Positions 17,074-26,082 of a DNA stretch of 53,498 nt are shown one piece after another. The position numbers and the translations under genes are program-made. The notes under the pieces were generated by a model that was given only the letters and a program-made list of their open reading frames with translations, was not told the origin of the DNA and searched no databases. This DNA comes from Nitrospina sp. (lineage in GTDB: Bacteria; Nitrospinota; Nitrospinia; Nitrospinales; VA-1). The DNA is taken from the NCBI GenBank assembly GCA_018653085.1, contig JABIAY010000039.1, forward strand, positions 1-53,498. Reading direction: 5' to 3'. Positions within the stretch are counted from its first letter, which is position 1, and every line of letters starts with the position of its first letter.

Positions 17074-18222
17074 CTAAAATCCCAGTTCCTTAGGCGGCTT
17101 GAATCCTTTATAGCGCCTGCTCTTCTTCGTTGGGATCTCCATATAGTAGGACAGCTGCATCATCCAGTTATCCCGCAACTGCGGCCCGTTAAGATCCTGA
17201 TGAATCGGCAGAGTCGCAGTCAGTTCCATCACATGAAGGGGGATGGGCTGGAATTGAACGCCTAAACTAATCGCCACCTTATGTCCTCCGTAATTATGCG
17301 GATCGAATAGTGGACTCAAAAAATTATTTTGCGGATTAAAACCAGCATGGCCTTCGCCATTAATCCTGCCTTCATAAGGCTCCCTGCTGAAATGCCCTTC
17401 ATACCAACCGTTCAACTGGGCCTGAACCACCCAATTGTCATGAACCTGTTTCATGGCATAAAAATCATACCGAAACTCCTGACCCCGATGATAGCCCTGT
17501 TCATTGTCATAGACATGCGCTTCCAACTGGGTATTGAGTCCCCACCAGAACGGATCGCGGGAACCCTGATAGGTCAAGCCAATTATAGGGTCCACCGTAC
17601 CGCTCCCCATTTGCATCTTGAATGGCAGGATGGTGCCGTTCTGATTAGTAACCGTGTTATTGGTAAATTTCTTATGAATATCCCCGGTAGGCAATGACAA
17701 GCCAAACAAAACAGCCGCCTGTTTCGTGGGAACCAGGTTATCGTTGGCATACAAACGATATTTTCCCAATAACGTGATATCCCCTATTCCGCTGGATGTC
17801 ATGGTGAAGTTATTTCCCCCAACCCCAGCGAAAATTTCCATCTGCATTTCATTGATGGTGTAGTTGGTCATCGCCATCAAGGCAAAGTCGTCCGAAAACG
17901 AATAAGCCCCACCAATCATGGTCATATACTGTTGCATGGCACGCGGAACAGCCGGGAAAGTAGTCCCGTTGGCGGCACCCACAATCGTTGTGCTCAAAAT
18001 ATCACTGGTCCCATCCCTCAGTGGACCCATTTCCATAAACATCTCACTCATCTTGAAACGGAACTCTTTAGGTTCGGGAATACCTCCGCCAGAAAGATTG
18101 AGCGGCATATTGCCACCGCAATGGGCACAGCAGAGCCCCACATAAGCCTGTGCCAAAGATGCCCAAAGCAATACGACTAAATTTAAAATTAATATAAAAA
18201 CTTTTCTTCTGAACATGAACAC
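17074..18222 (-). CDS. outer-membrane beta-barrel protein with Cys-rich N-terminus
   Basis: 382 residues with a signal peptide ending SLAQA (about 26). The mature N-terminus is LCCAHCGGNMPLN, three cysteines and a His in nine residues, a candidate metal site. Methionine- and aromatic-rich strands of the MetA-type/transporter barrel family follow, such as MTMIGGAYSFSDDFALMAM, GIGDITLLGKYRLY and VQAQLNGWYEGHF. The recurring GDI-x-LLGKYR and LGLSLPTG elements are typical of that family (PF13557-like). The start has a GAGGTG Shine-Dalgarno. With the adjacent cytochrome and thioredoxin it suggests a copper or redox function; this is inference. Confidence 0.72.
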   Translation of the reverse strand: MFMFRRKVFILILNLVVLLWASLAQAYVGLCCAHCGGNMPLNLSGGGIPEPKEFRFKMSEMFMEMGPLRDGTSDILSTTIVGAANGTTFPAVPRAMQQYMTMIGGAYSFSDDFALMAMTNYTINEMQMEIFAGVGGNNFTMTSSGIGDITLLGKYRLYANDNLVPTKQAAVLFGLSLPTGDIHKKFTNNTVTNQNGTILPFKMQMGSGTVDPIIGLTYQGSRDPFWWGLNTQLEAHVYDNEQGYHRGQEFRYDFYAMKQVHDNWVVQAQLNGWYEGHFSREPYEGRINGEGHAGFNPQNNFLSPLFDPHNYGGHKVAISLGVQFQPIPLHVMELTATLPIHQDLNGPQLRDNWMMQLSYYMEIPTKKSRRYKGFKPPKELGF

Positions 18223-18344
18223 ACCTCAAAAAACAGAATTAAAAAACAGGTGAATTACAAAAAGGTGTGACAGGGGAAACAGCGTTATAGAATCCACACT
18301 CAGGCAGAGCGCAGTTCAACTTTCATTTCAACCTGTCAAAATGT

Positions 18345-18776
18345 TCAGGTGAGTTGGGGAGGATGATCGATGGATCGAGGAAGGTTTTCGTGCTCTTTAT
18401 CAGCCAACAGAACTATTTCCCATGAAAATAAACTTGGCGTGAAATCATAGGACGTTATTTTTTTAGACAAATCCTTGGAGATGCTTGTTGAAAAGTTCGC
18501 AGAACCAGAATGGGTTTCGCAGTCCGGGCGAAGTTCTGTGTAACCTGCTTTTCCCGCCTGGTTTTGATGCGGACAATAGGCGCTTTGACCATGCAGGTGG
18601 CGATTCAAAATACAATGAAGGGGCTTCTCTACATCGACTTTATCAAAAGGGGAAGTTATCGTTCCATGGTGATGATGCTCCATAGAGGAACCTGCCTGAG
18701 CTATAGAAGCCAGGGAAAGGACCATACAGATCAGAAGCAAAATCTGAAAAAACCTGATTTTAAGTCGATTCTTCAT
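18345..18776 (-). CDS. small secreted His/Cys-rich protein
   Basis: About 143 residues with a signal peptide (KIRFFQILLLICMVLSLASI, then AQAG). The mature chain opens with MEHHHHGT and has HCILNRHLHGQSAYCPHQ (about 58-75), then Cys and His again (DCETH). Such H/C-rich short secreted proteins are found with metal-resistance genes, where the clustered His and Cys are thought to bind Cu or Zn. I chose the ATG at 18776 over one ten codons earlier because it puts the signal peptide at the start. First gene of the minus-strand set leading to the barrel, cytochrome and TlpA genes; a 122-bp gap separates it from the barrel gene, so it may have its own transcript. Confidence 0.65.
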   Translation of the reverse strand: MKNRLKIRFFQILLLICMVLSLASIAQAGSSMEHHHHGTITSPFDKVDVEKPLHCILNRHLHGQSAYCPHQNQAGKAGYTELRPDCETHSGSANFSTSISKDLSKKITSYDFTPSLFSWEIVLLADKEHENLPRSIDHPPQLT

Positions 18777-18898
18777 TGAATTCTCAATAGGGTGATGCTC
18801 ATTCAAACATTTTTGCGCTTAAAACTCAACAACCAGATAAGTTTAAAGCATCTTTTATTCCATTTTACCCTGATTTTTTCGTAATATTTGTCTTATTT

Positions 18899-19654
18899 AT
18901 GCCTGTTTGCTATTCTGAGCTTTATATGGAATCGTCAAAACGAGAGCCCCTCTTACGGGAATTAAAAGATTATCTCATCCATTTAAAGGACTTGGGGTAT
19001 ACAGAAATCCCCTGCGAGGCAAATTTGTTTGCCAATGCCCAACAGAGCACTGGCTTTCAACAATCACAACCACCCCTATCGACAAACGAAATGGCCAAAT
19101 CCCTAACGGCGGTACAAAAAGAGCTGGGCGACTGCACGCGTTGCAAACTTTCACAGACAAGAAAAAATATCGTGTTTGGCTCGGGTAACCCGAATGCCGA
19201 TCTGGTTTTTGTCGGAGAAGGACCGGGTGCTGATGAGGATGAACAGGGACTCCCCTTCGTTGGCCGGTCCGGAAAAAAGCTAACAGAAATTATTGAAAAG
19301 GGCATGGGCCTGAACCGGGAAAAAGACACCTACATCTGCAATATCGTCAAATGTCGTCCGCCGGGTAACCGCGACCCCGAACCGGAAGAAATTGCCGCCT
19401 GCAAACCTTTTCTAGTCCAGCAATTAAAAGCCATCAAACCAAAAGTCATTGTCGCTTTGGGGAAACCCGCATCCTCAACCCTGTTGGGAAGAACCGTGCC
19501 CATAGTCAAAGAGCGCGGTACCTGGCATGAATATGAAGGCATCAAGTTAATGCTCACCTTCCATCCGTCCTACCTGATTCGATTTTATACATTAGAAAAC
19601 CGCAAAGCCGTCCATGACGACATGAAAAAAGTTTTAAAGGAACTGAAAAGATGA
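18899..19654 (+). CDS. family-4 uracil-DNA glycosylase
   Basis: Removes uracil from DNA in base-excision repair. 251 residues, with an N-terminal extension of about 70 residues typical of bacterial forms, then the catalytic core. The [4Fe-4S] ligands are CTRC (about 79-82), Cys in NIVKCRPP (about 149) and CKPF (about 165). The active-site motif is GEGPGADEDEQGLPFVGRSG and the second motif is TFHPSYLI (about 220-227). The start at 18899 is uncertain; an ATG nine codons later would also do, and neither has a clear Shine-Dalgarno. The stop overlaps the moxR start (ATGA, 19651-19654). Confidence 0.92.
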   Translation: MPVCYSELYMESSKREPLLRELKDYLIHLKDLGYTEIPCEANLFANAQQSTGFQQSQPPLSTNEMAKSLTAVQKELGDCTRCKLSQTRKNIVFGSGNPNADLVFVGEGPGADEDEQGLPFVGRSGKKLTEIIEKGMGLNREKDTYICNIVKCRPPGNRDPEPEEIAACKPFLVQQLKAIKPKVIVALGKPASSTLLGRTVPIVKERGTWHEYEGIKLMLTFHPSYLIRFYTLENRKAVHDDMKKVLKELKR

Positions 19655-20595
19655 GTTCAGTACAAGAAAAGGTGAGTCGGCTCAAAAAGAATATTGAGCA
19701 GGTCATTTTTGGGAAAAGCGAAACCATTGAGTTTGCCATCACCTGTCTTCTCGCCAAAGGACATCTGCTCATCGAAGATGTTCCCGGTGTCGGCAAAACC
19801 TCACTGGCCCATTGCCTGGCTAACTCACTGCATCTGGATTTCAAACGCATCCAGTTCACCAACGACCTTTTACCCGCCGACATCACCGGTGTTTCCATTT
19901 ACGATCAGGAAGAAAAATGTTTTCATTTTCAAAAAGGTCCCCTGTTCGCGAATATTGTTCTGGCAGATGAAATCAACCGCTCCACACCCCGCACCCAAAG
20001 TGCTCTGCTTGAGGCGATGAACGAAAAACAGGTTTCCGCCGACAACAATACCTATAACCTTGAAGAGCCTTTCATGGTCATCGCCACCCAGAACCTGATA
20101 GAAAGTCAGGGAACCTATCCCCTGCCAGAATCGCAGTTGGACCGCTTCATGTTCTATGTTTCCATGGGCTACCCTTCCCAGGATGAGGAGCGACGCCTGT
20201 TGCAGGAGCAATCCACTCGTCCCGACCCGGCAAGCATCCAGCCGGTTCTGGAAAAAGAAGAAGTTTTAAAACTCCAGACTCTGGTTGATTCAGTAAATAT
20301 AGAACCGGTCCTGACCGACTACATTCTCAATATCATCAGCGCCACAAGGGAAAATCCAAATCTCGCCCTGGGCGTGAGTCCCCGTGGAGGCCTGATCTTT
20401 CAGCGGGCAATTCGAGCGCGGGCACTGGTCTGCGGACGGGATTACTGCACTCCCGATGATGTGAAGCACCTGGCCATCCCGGTATTGTGCCACCGGGTTA
20501 TTCCTCAGTCCCACAACCTGTCCCATAAGAGACGTTTTGCCGATACCGCAACCATCATCCATCAGATTTTAGAACAGGTCGCCGTGCCCGTTTAA
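19651..20595 (+). CDS. MoxR-family AAA+ ATPase
   Basis: 314 residues. Walker A is EDVPGVGKTSLAH (about 49-61), Walker B is VLADEINRSTPRTQSALLEAM (about 104-124), sensor and arginine-finger region IATQNLIESQGTYPLPESQLDRF, and a lid domain to the end. MoxR ATPases are chaperones that assemble or activate partner complexes, usually with VWA and DUF58 proteins encoded alongside. The next gene is DUF58, so the pair is conserved here; no VWA-protein gene is present. Cytosolic. Confidence 0.95.
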   Translation: MSSVQEKVSRLKKNIEQVIFGKSETIEFAITCLLAKGHLLIEDVPGVGKTSLAHCLANSLHLDFKRIQFTNDLLPADITGVSIYDQEEKCFHFQKGPLFANIVLADEINRSTPRTQSALLEAMNEKQVSADNNTYNLEEPFMVIATQNLIESQGTYPLPESQLDRFMFYVSMGYPSQDEERRLLQEQSTRPDPASIQPVLEKEEVLKLQTLVDSVNIEPVLTDYILNIISATRENPNLALGVSPRGGLIFQRAIRARALVCGRDYCTPDDVKHLAIPVLCHRVIPQSHNLSHKRRFADTATIIHQILEQVAVPV

Positions 20596-20618
20596 AATGA
20601 AAACGTCCGGAGGTTGAA

Positions 20619-21581
20619 ATGACTGCACCTCGTTCCGTTTTCACTATCTCTCTGCAAAACCGCACCCTGCAACTGACCCGGGAAGGATTCGGGTTCATCG
20701 TAATTTTGTTCGGGGTGGGACTCGGCGCGATCAACACCGGGAACAATCTTTTATATTTGATACTGGCTATGTGTTGCAGTTTCATCGCCGTCTCCGGGGT
20801 GCTGTCGGAAATGAGTCTGAAAAAACTTAGAGTCCAGGGCGAGGGACCCGCTTATCTTTACGCTCAGGAACCCGGCTCCTTGAAGGTGAAACTCAGCAAT
20901 CATAAAAAATGGGCACCGTCTTATTCCATTCGCGTTAAAGCGGCAGAATCCCACCCCTCTTTCTTTCTGGAACCGGAGCCCTATTTCTTTTTCACCCCCG
21001 CCGGAGAAACAATTGAGAAACAGGTTTTGTTGACGGCCCAAAAACGCGGACACTTAAAAATTAATGCTTGCCGACTGGCAACCCGTTTCCCTTTTGGATT
21101 TTTCTATAAAACCAAAACCATACCCTTGGAATTAGAAATGGTAATTTTTCCTGCCATCCGTCCGGTCGAACTTCCTCAACAGTCCGAGATCGGACTGGAA
21201 GGCGAAGGCATTGTGCAACCAAGAGGGGATGAACTCCATGCCATCCGGGAATTTCAACCTGGCGATTCATTGAGTTGCGTGTACTGGAAATCGTCTGCCA
21301 AAACGGGGAACCTTAGAGTGAAGGAATTCCAAAGTCAGGGCCTGCAAAGCTACACGGTTTTTCTGACCCTGACCGATCCCGCTACAAACCGGCCTGTTGC
21401 TAAAGAGGTTCTGGAAGAAAGAGTGAGCACCGCCGCATCCATGATCTACCACCTCATACAAAGAGGCCATGAAGTGAGCTTAAAAACCGAAGAATCGCAA
21501 ACCCCTTTTGATAGTAGCCAGGCGCATTTGCTGGACCTGATGCGTTCGTTGGCTTTTATTGGACTTGAAGATGAAACCTGA
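20619..21581 (+). CDS. DUF58-domain membrane protein
   Basis: 320 residues: two adjacent N-terminal membrane helices (about 22-62, including GFIVILFGVGLGAINTGNNLL), then a large soluble part ending in the DUF58 signature GDSLSCVYWKSSAKTGNLRVKEF (about 215-237). This is the partner type found with MoxR ATPases and often a VWA protein. Function unknown, but linked with envelope stress or assembly in several bacteria. Starts 23 bp after moxR. The stop overlaps the next gene. Confidence 0.9.
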   Translation: MTAPRSVFTISLQNRTLQLTREGFGFIVILFGVGLGAINTGNNLLYLILAMCCSFIAVSGVLSEMSLKKLRVQGEGPAYLYAQEPGSLKVKLSNHKKWAPSYSIRVKAAESHPSFFLEPEPYFFFTPAGETIEKQVLLTAQKRGHLKINACRLATRFPFGFFYKTKTIPLELEMVIFPAIRPVELPQQSEIGLEGEGIVQPRGDELHAIREFQPGDSLSCVYWKSSAKTGNLRVKEFQSQGLQSYTVFLTLTDPATNRPVAKEVLEERVSTAASMIYHLIQRGHEVSLKTEESQTPFDSSQAHLLDLMRSLAFIGLEDET

Positions 21582-22113
21582 AGCTCTTCCAATTATCGCC
21601 GTTATCGGGTCGGGAACAGAAAGCCACAGTGAGTTTTCCCTGCCACTGGGGAAATGGCTGGCTCAGAACGGATTCCACCTAATCAATGGCGGGGGTGATG
21701 GGGTCATGGCAGAAACGGCCCGTGCGTTTATAGAGGTGGAAACCCGAAAGGGAAAAGTGATCGGCGTTCTCCCGGCACAAGCTTCCTGCGAATCACCACA
21801 GGGTAGGAATGGCTACCAATCTCCACCCGGTTATCCAAATGCGTTCACAGAAATTATTTTGAGAACCCACCTCCCCGATTCCGGTTCACAGGGTAAAAAG
21901 GTGAGCAGTCGTAATCACATCATCGTGTTGTCGGCAGATATCGTGATCGCTTTGCCCGGCGGCCCCGGCACCCGTTCCGAAATCGAACTGGCACTGGAAT
22001 ATAAAAAGCGACTTATCCTGTTCAGTCCCAACAGAGAATGGAAAGAGTTTGAAAAGCACGCGGAAACGACAACAACTTTACAAGCTATTACACAAAAGTT
22101 AACTCAACTATGA
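21571..22113 (+). CDS. LOG-family / SLOG-fold protein
   Basis: 180-residue cytosolic Rossmann-like protein. It carries the nucleotide-binding motifs LINGGGDGVMAETARAF (about 31-47) and ALPGGPGTRSEIELAL (about 125-140, PGGxGTxxE), which mark the LOG (lonely guy) phosphoribohydrolase/TIGR00725-like family. Relatives hydrolyse cytokinin-type nucleotides or have unknown roles. I use the ATG of MKPEALPIIAV, which overlaps the DUF58 stop; a TTG four codons upstream is an alternative. Last gene of the UDG-moxR-DUF58 unit; it converges on the minus-strand gene at 22129. Confidence 0.82.
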   Translation: MKPEALPIIAVIGSGTESHSEFSLPLGKWLAQNGFHLINGGGDGVMAETARAFIEVETRKGKVIGVLPAQASCESPQGRNGYQSPPGYPNAFTEIILRTHLPDSGSQGKKVSSRNHIIVLSADIVIALPGGPGTRSEIELALEYKKRLILFSPNREWKEFEKHAETTTTLQAITQKLTQL

Positions 22114-22128
22114 ATTAGAAATTTCAAT

Positions 22129-22890
22129 CTAGCGTTTGAGTATACTTTGGGAAAAATATTTAGCGGGAATCTCAATATCAAATTCGATGACATCAAATTT
22201 GTAGGTGGTTTTAGTATTTTCCTTGAGCATATCGCGGAAAACCATGGTGCGGGGAAACAGGCGGGTGCCAATTTTTTCGTAGTCCTCAAACAGAATTCTC
22301 TTTAAAAGTTTTCCGCTTTTGGCAAAGCGTTCCTCTTTCAGGACAATCTGCTTCTCAGGGTCAATCCAGGCTTTTCGAGTTTGGTAAGTCGTCTTTTTAT
22401 CCCGGGCGACCAAATTTAAAATCCGAGCCCCTGCAAAATCCTCGGAACTCTGCGTAGAGAAGGTCGCGGAATAAGAATAGCTCAACTTGTGGTCTTCCAT
22501 CATGTCCTCATAAGAGAGGTCACTTCCCAGCATCGACTGCCTGAGCAGATGACCGGCTATGAGTATCTTCCTGTCTGTACGCGGGGTGTACATCCAGAGT
22601 TTGCCGCCAATCTTGAGCATTTTAGTTCCCTTCTCACGAGCTGGCGATTTGTAATGACTGTATGACCGTGTAGTGCCTTCCATCCACGAGTCCTGAGTCA
22701 GGGTACGCACTTTTCGTCCGTTGTCGATGATGAGGCGTCCGGTAACAAATTTGGTATTGGCCCATAAATTTTCGTCCACCCGTTCCAAAAGTTTTTGCGC
22801 GGGTATTTCCTCCGCAATACCAGAGCCAACAAAACAAAAAAAGAAGGACAGAAAAATACCGGCGACCGGTTTATTTTTTATACCAAACAT
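22129..22890 (-). CDS. outer-membrane lipoprotein-sorting / LolA-like protein
   Basis: 253 residues with a signal peptide (about 1-26), then a LolA-like half-barrel. Recognisable segments include LLERVDENLWANTKFV, KGTKMLKIGGKLWMYTP (about 87-103) and FEDYEKIGTRLFPRTMVFRD (about 200-219), a pattern of the LolA-like family (PF17131) found beside RND or FtsX-type exporters. It probably ferries a lipid or lipoprotein across the periplasm. Last gene of the operon: the permease gene ends 5 bp upstream of it. Confidence 0.85.
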   Translation of the reverse strand: MFGIKNKPVAGIFLSFFFCFVGSGIAEEIPAQKLLERVDENLWANTKFVTGRLIIDNGRKVRTLTQDSWMEGTTRSYSHYKSPAREKGTKMLKIGGKLWMYTPRTDRKILIAGHLLRQSMLGSDLSYEDMMEDHKLSYSYSATFSTQSSEDFAGARILNLVARDKKTTYQTRKAWIDPEKQIVLKEERFAKSGKLLKRILFEDYEKIGTRLFPRTMVFRDMLKENTKTTYKFDVIEFDIEIPAKYFSQSILKR

Positions 22891-22895
22891 AGTTC

Positions 22896-24197
22896 TTACC
22901 CTGCCTCCAGTTCACGGAACAGATTGGCTTCCGAACGTTGAAAGATAGCCATGCTGGCGACAAGGGTTCCGGCGACACTGGCAAAAATACCCGGCACAAT
23001 ACCCTGGATAAACCCACCTAACGTTACACGGGCTCGCACCACGTCATTAACCATCAAACCTGTCTGGGCAAAACTGTCTCCCATATTCAACCCCACTTCC
23101 TGAAGAGTCCACGCAAACGCCCCGCCAAATAGTGAGCCGGCCAGCGAACCCAGATTACCGATCAACACACCTTCTATAGCCAGAGTCATAACCAGTTTCC
23201 AATGCGGTTCGCCAAAGGCCAGGCGCAGTCCCATTTCTCCATAGCGGTGAATGCCACTTAGAATGCCGGCATTCCAAAGCACAAGAATCATAAGAAACGT
23301 AAAAATACCCACGACAAACCCTTTAATGGTCATGAATTTATCCATGATGGCCCCGATGTTCAGATGATCACGAATACTGAGAACGATGGGGAAATCATCT
23401 TTCGCCCAGTCTTTCGGAGGAGATTGCATCCAATCGACCAGGGCCGTGTTCATGCTCGCCTTGACTTCTTCGTAACGGTCAAAATCGGCACTGGGAGGAA
23501 AATAACCCAGCCAGTCCGTCACCATATCTTCCATATAAAAAGTATTCTGCGCCGAGGCCAAATCGATCAACACCATTTTTTTATCCATGGCCGTGACTCC
23601 AAATCGGACCAGGCCCACGACCTGATAATTATCTGCCACCAACCCGCCATCGAAAGACTGCCCCATTAATGTAACCGTCTGCCCCACCGAAACCTCCAGA
23701 ACCTCCGCCAGTTGAATTCCCATCAACATTTCATTAAATTTATCAGGGAGCGATCCCTCAACAACGGAGGATTTTAATCGCAGGCGTTGCACCTCTTTGG
23801 AGTCCGGCGATTGCAAATCCATCGCCATTCCCACCACCGGAGTTTGTGAGCGCGTTTCGCCCTGTTCATCGGGAACATCCAAAATCGCTCCCCAGCGGAT
23901 TCTTGGGGACCAGTCCACATCCGGCGCGGAGTGTTTCGTCAGCCAATCGCGGGTTTCCTGTTGACTGGCAAGAGAGCGATCCAGAGGACGCAGATGTTCC
24001 TCATCGTAAAAAGCTTTATTCACCAGTCGCAAATGGCCGGAGTCAAGATTAGCAGTCATGTCAATCATGCCCATGAACACCCCCTCCATGAATCCCACTA
24101 AAGCGACAACCAGTGCCACCCCGATCGTCACCACGGAAAAGGGAAATAAAAATCGTGATTTGTCGCGGAGCAGTCCACGAAATAAAAATCCAATCAA
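22896..24197 (-). CDS. FtsX-type ABC transporter permease, LolE/LolC-like (2)
   Basis: Second permease of a LolCDE/MacB-type transporter, 433 residues: one N-terminal helix, a large periplasmic MacB_PCD domain, and three C-terminal helices (about 280-425, including MTIKGFVVGIFTFLMILVL and LVASMAIF). The FtsX region holds RYGEMGLRLAFGEPHWKLV. The start is taken as a TTG (LIGFLFRGLL) that overlaps the upstream stop as TTGA (24194-24197); a longer frame reaching 24263 would overlap the upstream gene by 70 bp and adds no membrane-compatible sequence. Confidence 0.8.
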   Translation of the reverse strand: MIGFLFRGLLRDKSRFLFPFSVVTIGVALVVALVGFMEGVFMGMIDMTANLDSGHLRLVNKAFYDEEHLRPLDRSLASQQETRDWLTKHSAPDVDWSPRIRWGAILDVPDEQGETRSQTPVVGMAMDLQSPDSKEVQRLRLKSSVVEGSLPDKFNEMLMGIQLAEVLEVSVGQTVTLMGQSFDGGLVADNYQVVGLVRFGVTAMDKKMVLIDLASAQNTFYMEDMVTDWLGYFPPSADFDRYEEVKASMNTALVDWMQSPPKDWAKDDFPIVLSIRDHLNIGAIMDKFMTIKGFVVGIFTFLMILVLWNAGILSGIHRYGEMGLRLAFGEPHWKLVMTLAIEGVLIGNLGSLAGSLFGGAFAWTLQEVGLNMGDSFAQTGLMVNDVVRARVTLGGFIQGIVPGIFASVAGTLVASMAIFQRSEANLFRELEAG

Positions 24198-25363
24198 GTG
24201 ATCGCCCTCCCCCGCAAGGCCAGAGTCGGGTCCAGCCGAGTGACTTTCCTCACCGGAACCCATGCCGAAGCAATGCTCAAGGCTAGAACAATGGAAACCG
24301 AAACCAGAATTTCGCGTGGTTGGTAGTCCGGATAAATAGTTTCCCTGATGGGAAATGAAGCTTCGCTCAAATGCGTGACATCAAATCCGACCCCATGGAA
24401 CCAGATAAAAAAAGGCACGCCAAGAACCACCGCCAACACCAGGGCCCACAGAGCCCCGAGCACTCCCTCCAATGTGAATATGCTTACAATCCGTTTTGGC
24501 TCCATGCCCAGGGCCATCAGAGTTCCAATTTCCTTCTGCCTTTTAAAAATATTAAGGATCTGCGTGTTGAACACACTGGTACAAACCAGAACCATTAATA
24601 TTCCCCAAAGGATTTTAGAATTGATTCGATCCTGACGCAGAAGAGCCAGCAGGTCGGACATGAGTATTTCTATTCCATGAAACTCAAATCCCTGCACCGG
24701 CCCCAAGTATTCACGCACCGCAACCCAGCTCACTTCCCCGTCCCGATCAGTCATGGATCGCAAGTGATCCAACCGCAACCAGACGACGCCATCGTCAATC
24801 CTCGGGTTAATGATATCCCCCACATCGACAATCAAAATATCACGGGCATCCACCGCGCCACCTTTATCGCGCCATTTCAAAACTACCGTGTCGCCTTTTT
24901 TCAAATGCGCTTTTCTTGCCATCTTGACCCCCACCACTGCAGGAATCGTTTCTCCCGGCTTGTCCTCAAAAGATTTCAAACCCGCCAGCGGCAGACTGAG
25001 AAGAGATTGATCCATTGCGATTCCCCGCAACTGGACCGGGAATAACCGGCGGTTTGGATAAAGCTGACCCTGCTGGACCAGTACTTCCGCCTTATCCTTT
25101 GCCAATAGATTGCCCAGCACATCGGGCACGGGCATTGTAATATCCTCCCATTCCGTTGGCGTGAGGATGTCAAATCCGGGTGCCCGGTAATGACCGCCAC
25201 CAACATCCGTCAACACCAGGTTCCGTGTGGCCTGGGCCTGGAATCCGTTTAATAAGGACAACATAAAAATGAGAGCGATGATGGACAGCGCCGTCACCAG
25301 CACATTCAGAAAAGCCCGCAACCCTTGCCGATAAAAATTCTTGTTGGCAATATTCCAGTTCAA
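24194..25363 (-). CDS. FtsX-type ABC transporter permease, LolC-like (1)
   Basis: 389 residues. The N-terminal helix FLNVLVTALSIIALIFMLSLLNG (about 18-40) is followed by a periplasmic domain and three C-terminal helices (about 255-385; LWGILMVLVCTSVFNTQIL and LGALWALVLAVVLGVPFF). FtsX-type signature: KRQKEIGTLMALGMEPKRIVSIF (about 283-305). Starts by ATGA overlap with the ATPase stop (25360-25363). With the ATPase and the second permease it forms an ABC mechanotransmission complex that moves lipids or lipoproteins from the inner membrane to the periplasmic carrier. Confidence 0.9.
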   Translation of the reverse strand: MNWNIANKNFYRQGLRAFLNVLVTALSIIALIFMLSLLNGFQAQATRNLVLTDVGGGHYRAPGFDILTPTEWEDITMPVPDVLGNLLAKDKAEVLVQQGQLYPNRRLFPVQLRGIAMDQSLLSLPLAGLKSFEDKPGETIPAVVGVKMARKAHLKKGDTVVLKWRDKGGAVDARDILIVDVGDIINPRIDDGVVWLRLDHLRSMTDRDGEVSWVAVREYLGPVQGFEFHGIEILMSDLLALLRQDRINSKILWGILMVLVCTSVFNTQILNIFKRQKEIGTLMALGMEPKRIVSIFTLEGVLGALWALVLAVVLGVPFFIWFHGVGFDVTHLSEASFPIRETIYPDYQPREILVSVSIVLALSIASAWVPVRKVTRLDPTLALRGRAIT

Positions 25364-26070
25364 GTTTCTATCTCCGAACCATTTCTATGTTTGTCCCAAC
25401 TCACCTTGCCATCTTCAAGCCGGACTTCCCGCCGAATGTAACGAGTCACCTTTTCATCATGAGTGGAAAAAATCACCGCCGCTTTATATTCATGATTGAG
25501 TTCCCGCATCAGCTCTAAAACCTGGTATGAGTTTTCCGAATCGAGATTGGCGGTTGGCTCATCAGCTAGAATCAACAAGGGGTCCTTAACCAATGCTCGA
25601 GCTATCGCCACCCTCTGGCATTGCCCTCCCGACAACTGCGCCGGTTTTTTATTGATTTGATCCTTCAGGCCTACCTTGACAACCATGTTCTCAACCCGTT
25701 CCCGAACCTGGCTTTCTTTCAGTCCATTCAGGATCAACGGGAAAAGGACATTCTCATAAACCGAGTAAACCGGTAGCAGGTTATAAGTTTGGAAAATGAA
25801 ACCGATATTGTCCCTGCGATAGGCCGCCAATTGTTCCCGGCTCATGTTTTCCAGGTTGGCTCCCTGAAAGAGAACGCTCCCACTTGTTGGGCGATCCAAG
25901 CCCCCTATCAAATTCAACAAGGTGGTTTTTCCCGAACCGGAAGGCCCGACAAAAGACATGAAGGCTCCCTTGCCCACCTCCAGACTGACACCATTCAAGG
26001 CGGTGAAGTTTTCCTCACCGACCTGATACACCTTGGACACTCGTTCAAGTGTGATTAAAGTTTCACTCAT
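25360..26070 (-). CDS. ABC transporter ATP-binding protein, LolD/MacB-like
   Basis: 236-residue ATPase. Walker A is GPSGSGKTTLLNL (about 43-55), the Q-loop is FIFQTYNLLPVYSVYENV (about 90-107), the signature LSGGQCQRVAIARAL (about 145-159), and Walker B LILADEPTANLD (about 165-176); the H-loop His is in STHDEKV. Belongs to the MacB/LolD/FtsE type, paired with FtsX-like permeases, consistent with the two following genes. The stop overlaps the next start by 4 bp. Confidence 0.95.
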   Translation of the reverse strand: MSETLITLERVSKVYQVGEENFTALNGVSLEVGKGAFMSFVGPSGSGKTTLLNLIGGLDRPTSGSVLFQGANLENMSREQLAAYRRDNIGFIFQTYNLLPVYSVYENVLFPLILNGLKESQVRERVENMVVKVGLKDQINKKPAQLSGGQCQRVAIARALVKDPLLILADEPTANLDSENSYQVLELMRELNHEYKAAVIFSTHDEKVTRYIRREVRLEDGKVSWDKHRNGSEIET

Positions 26071-26082
26071 CTATTAACGTTC

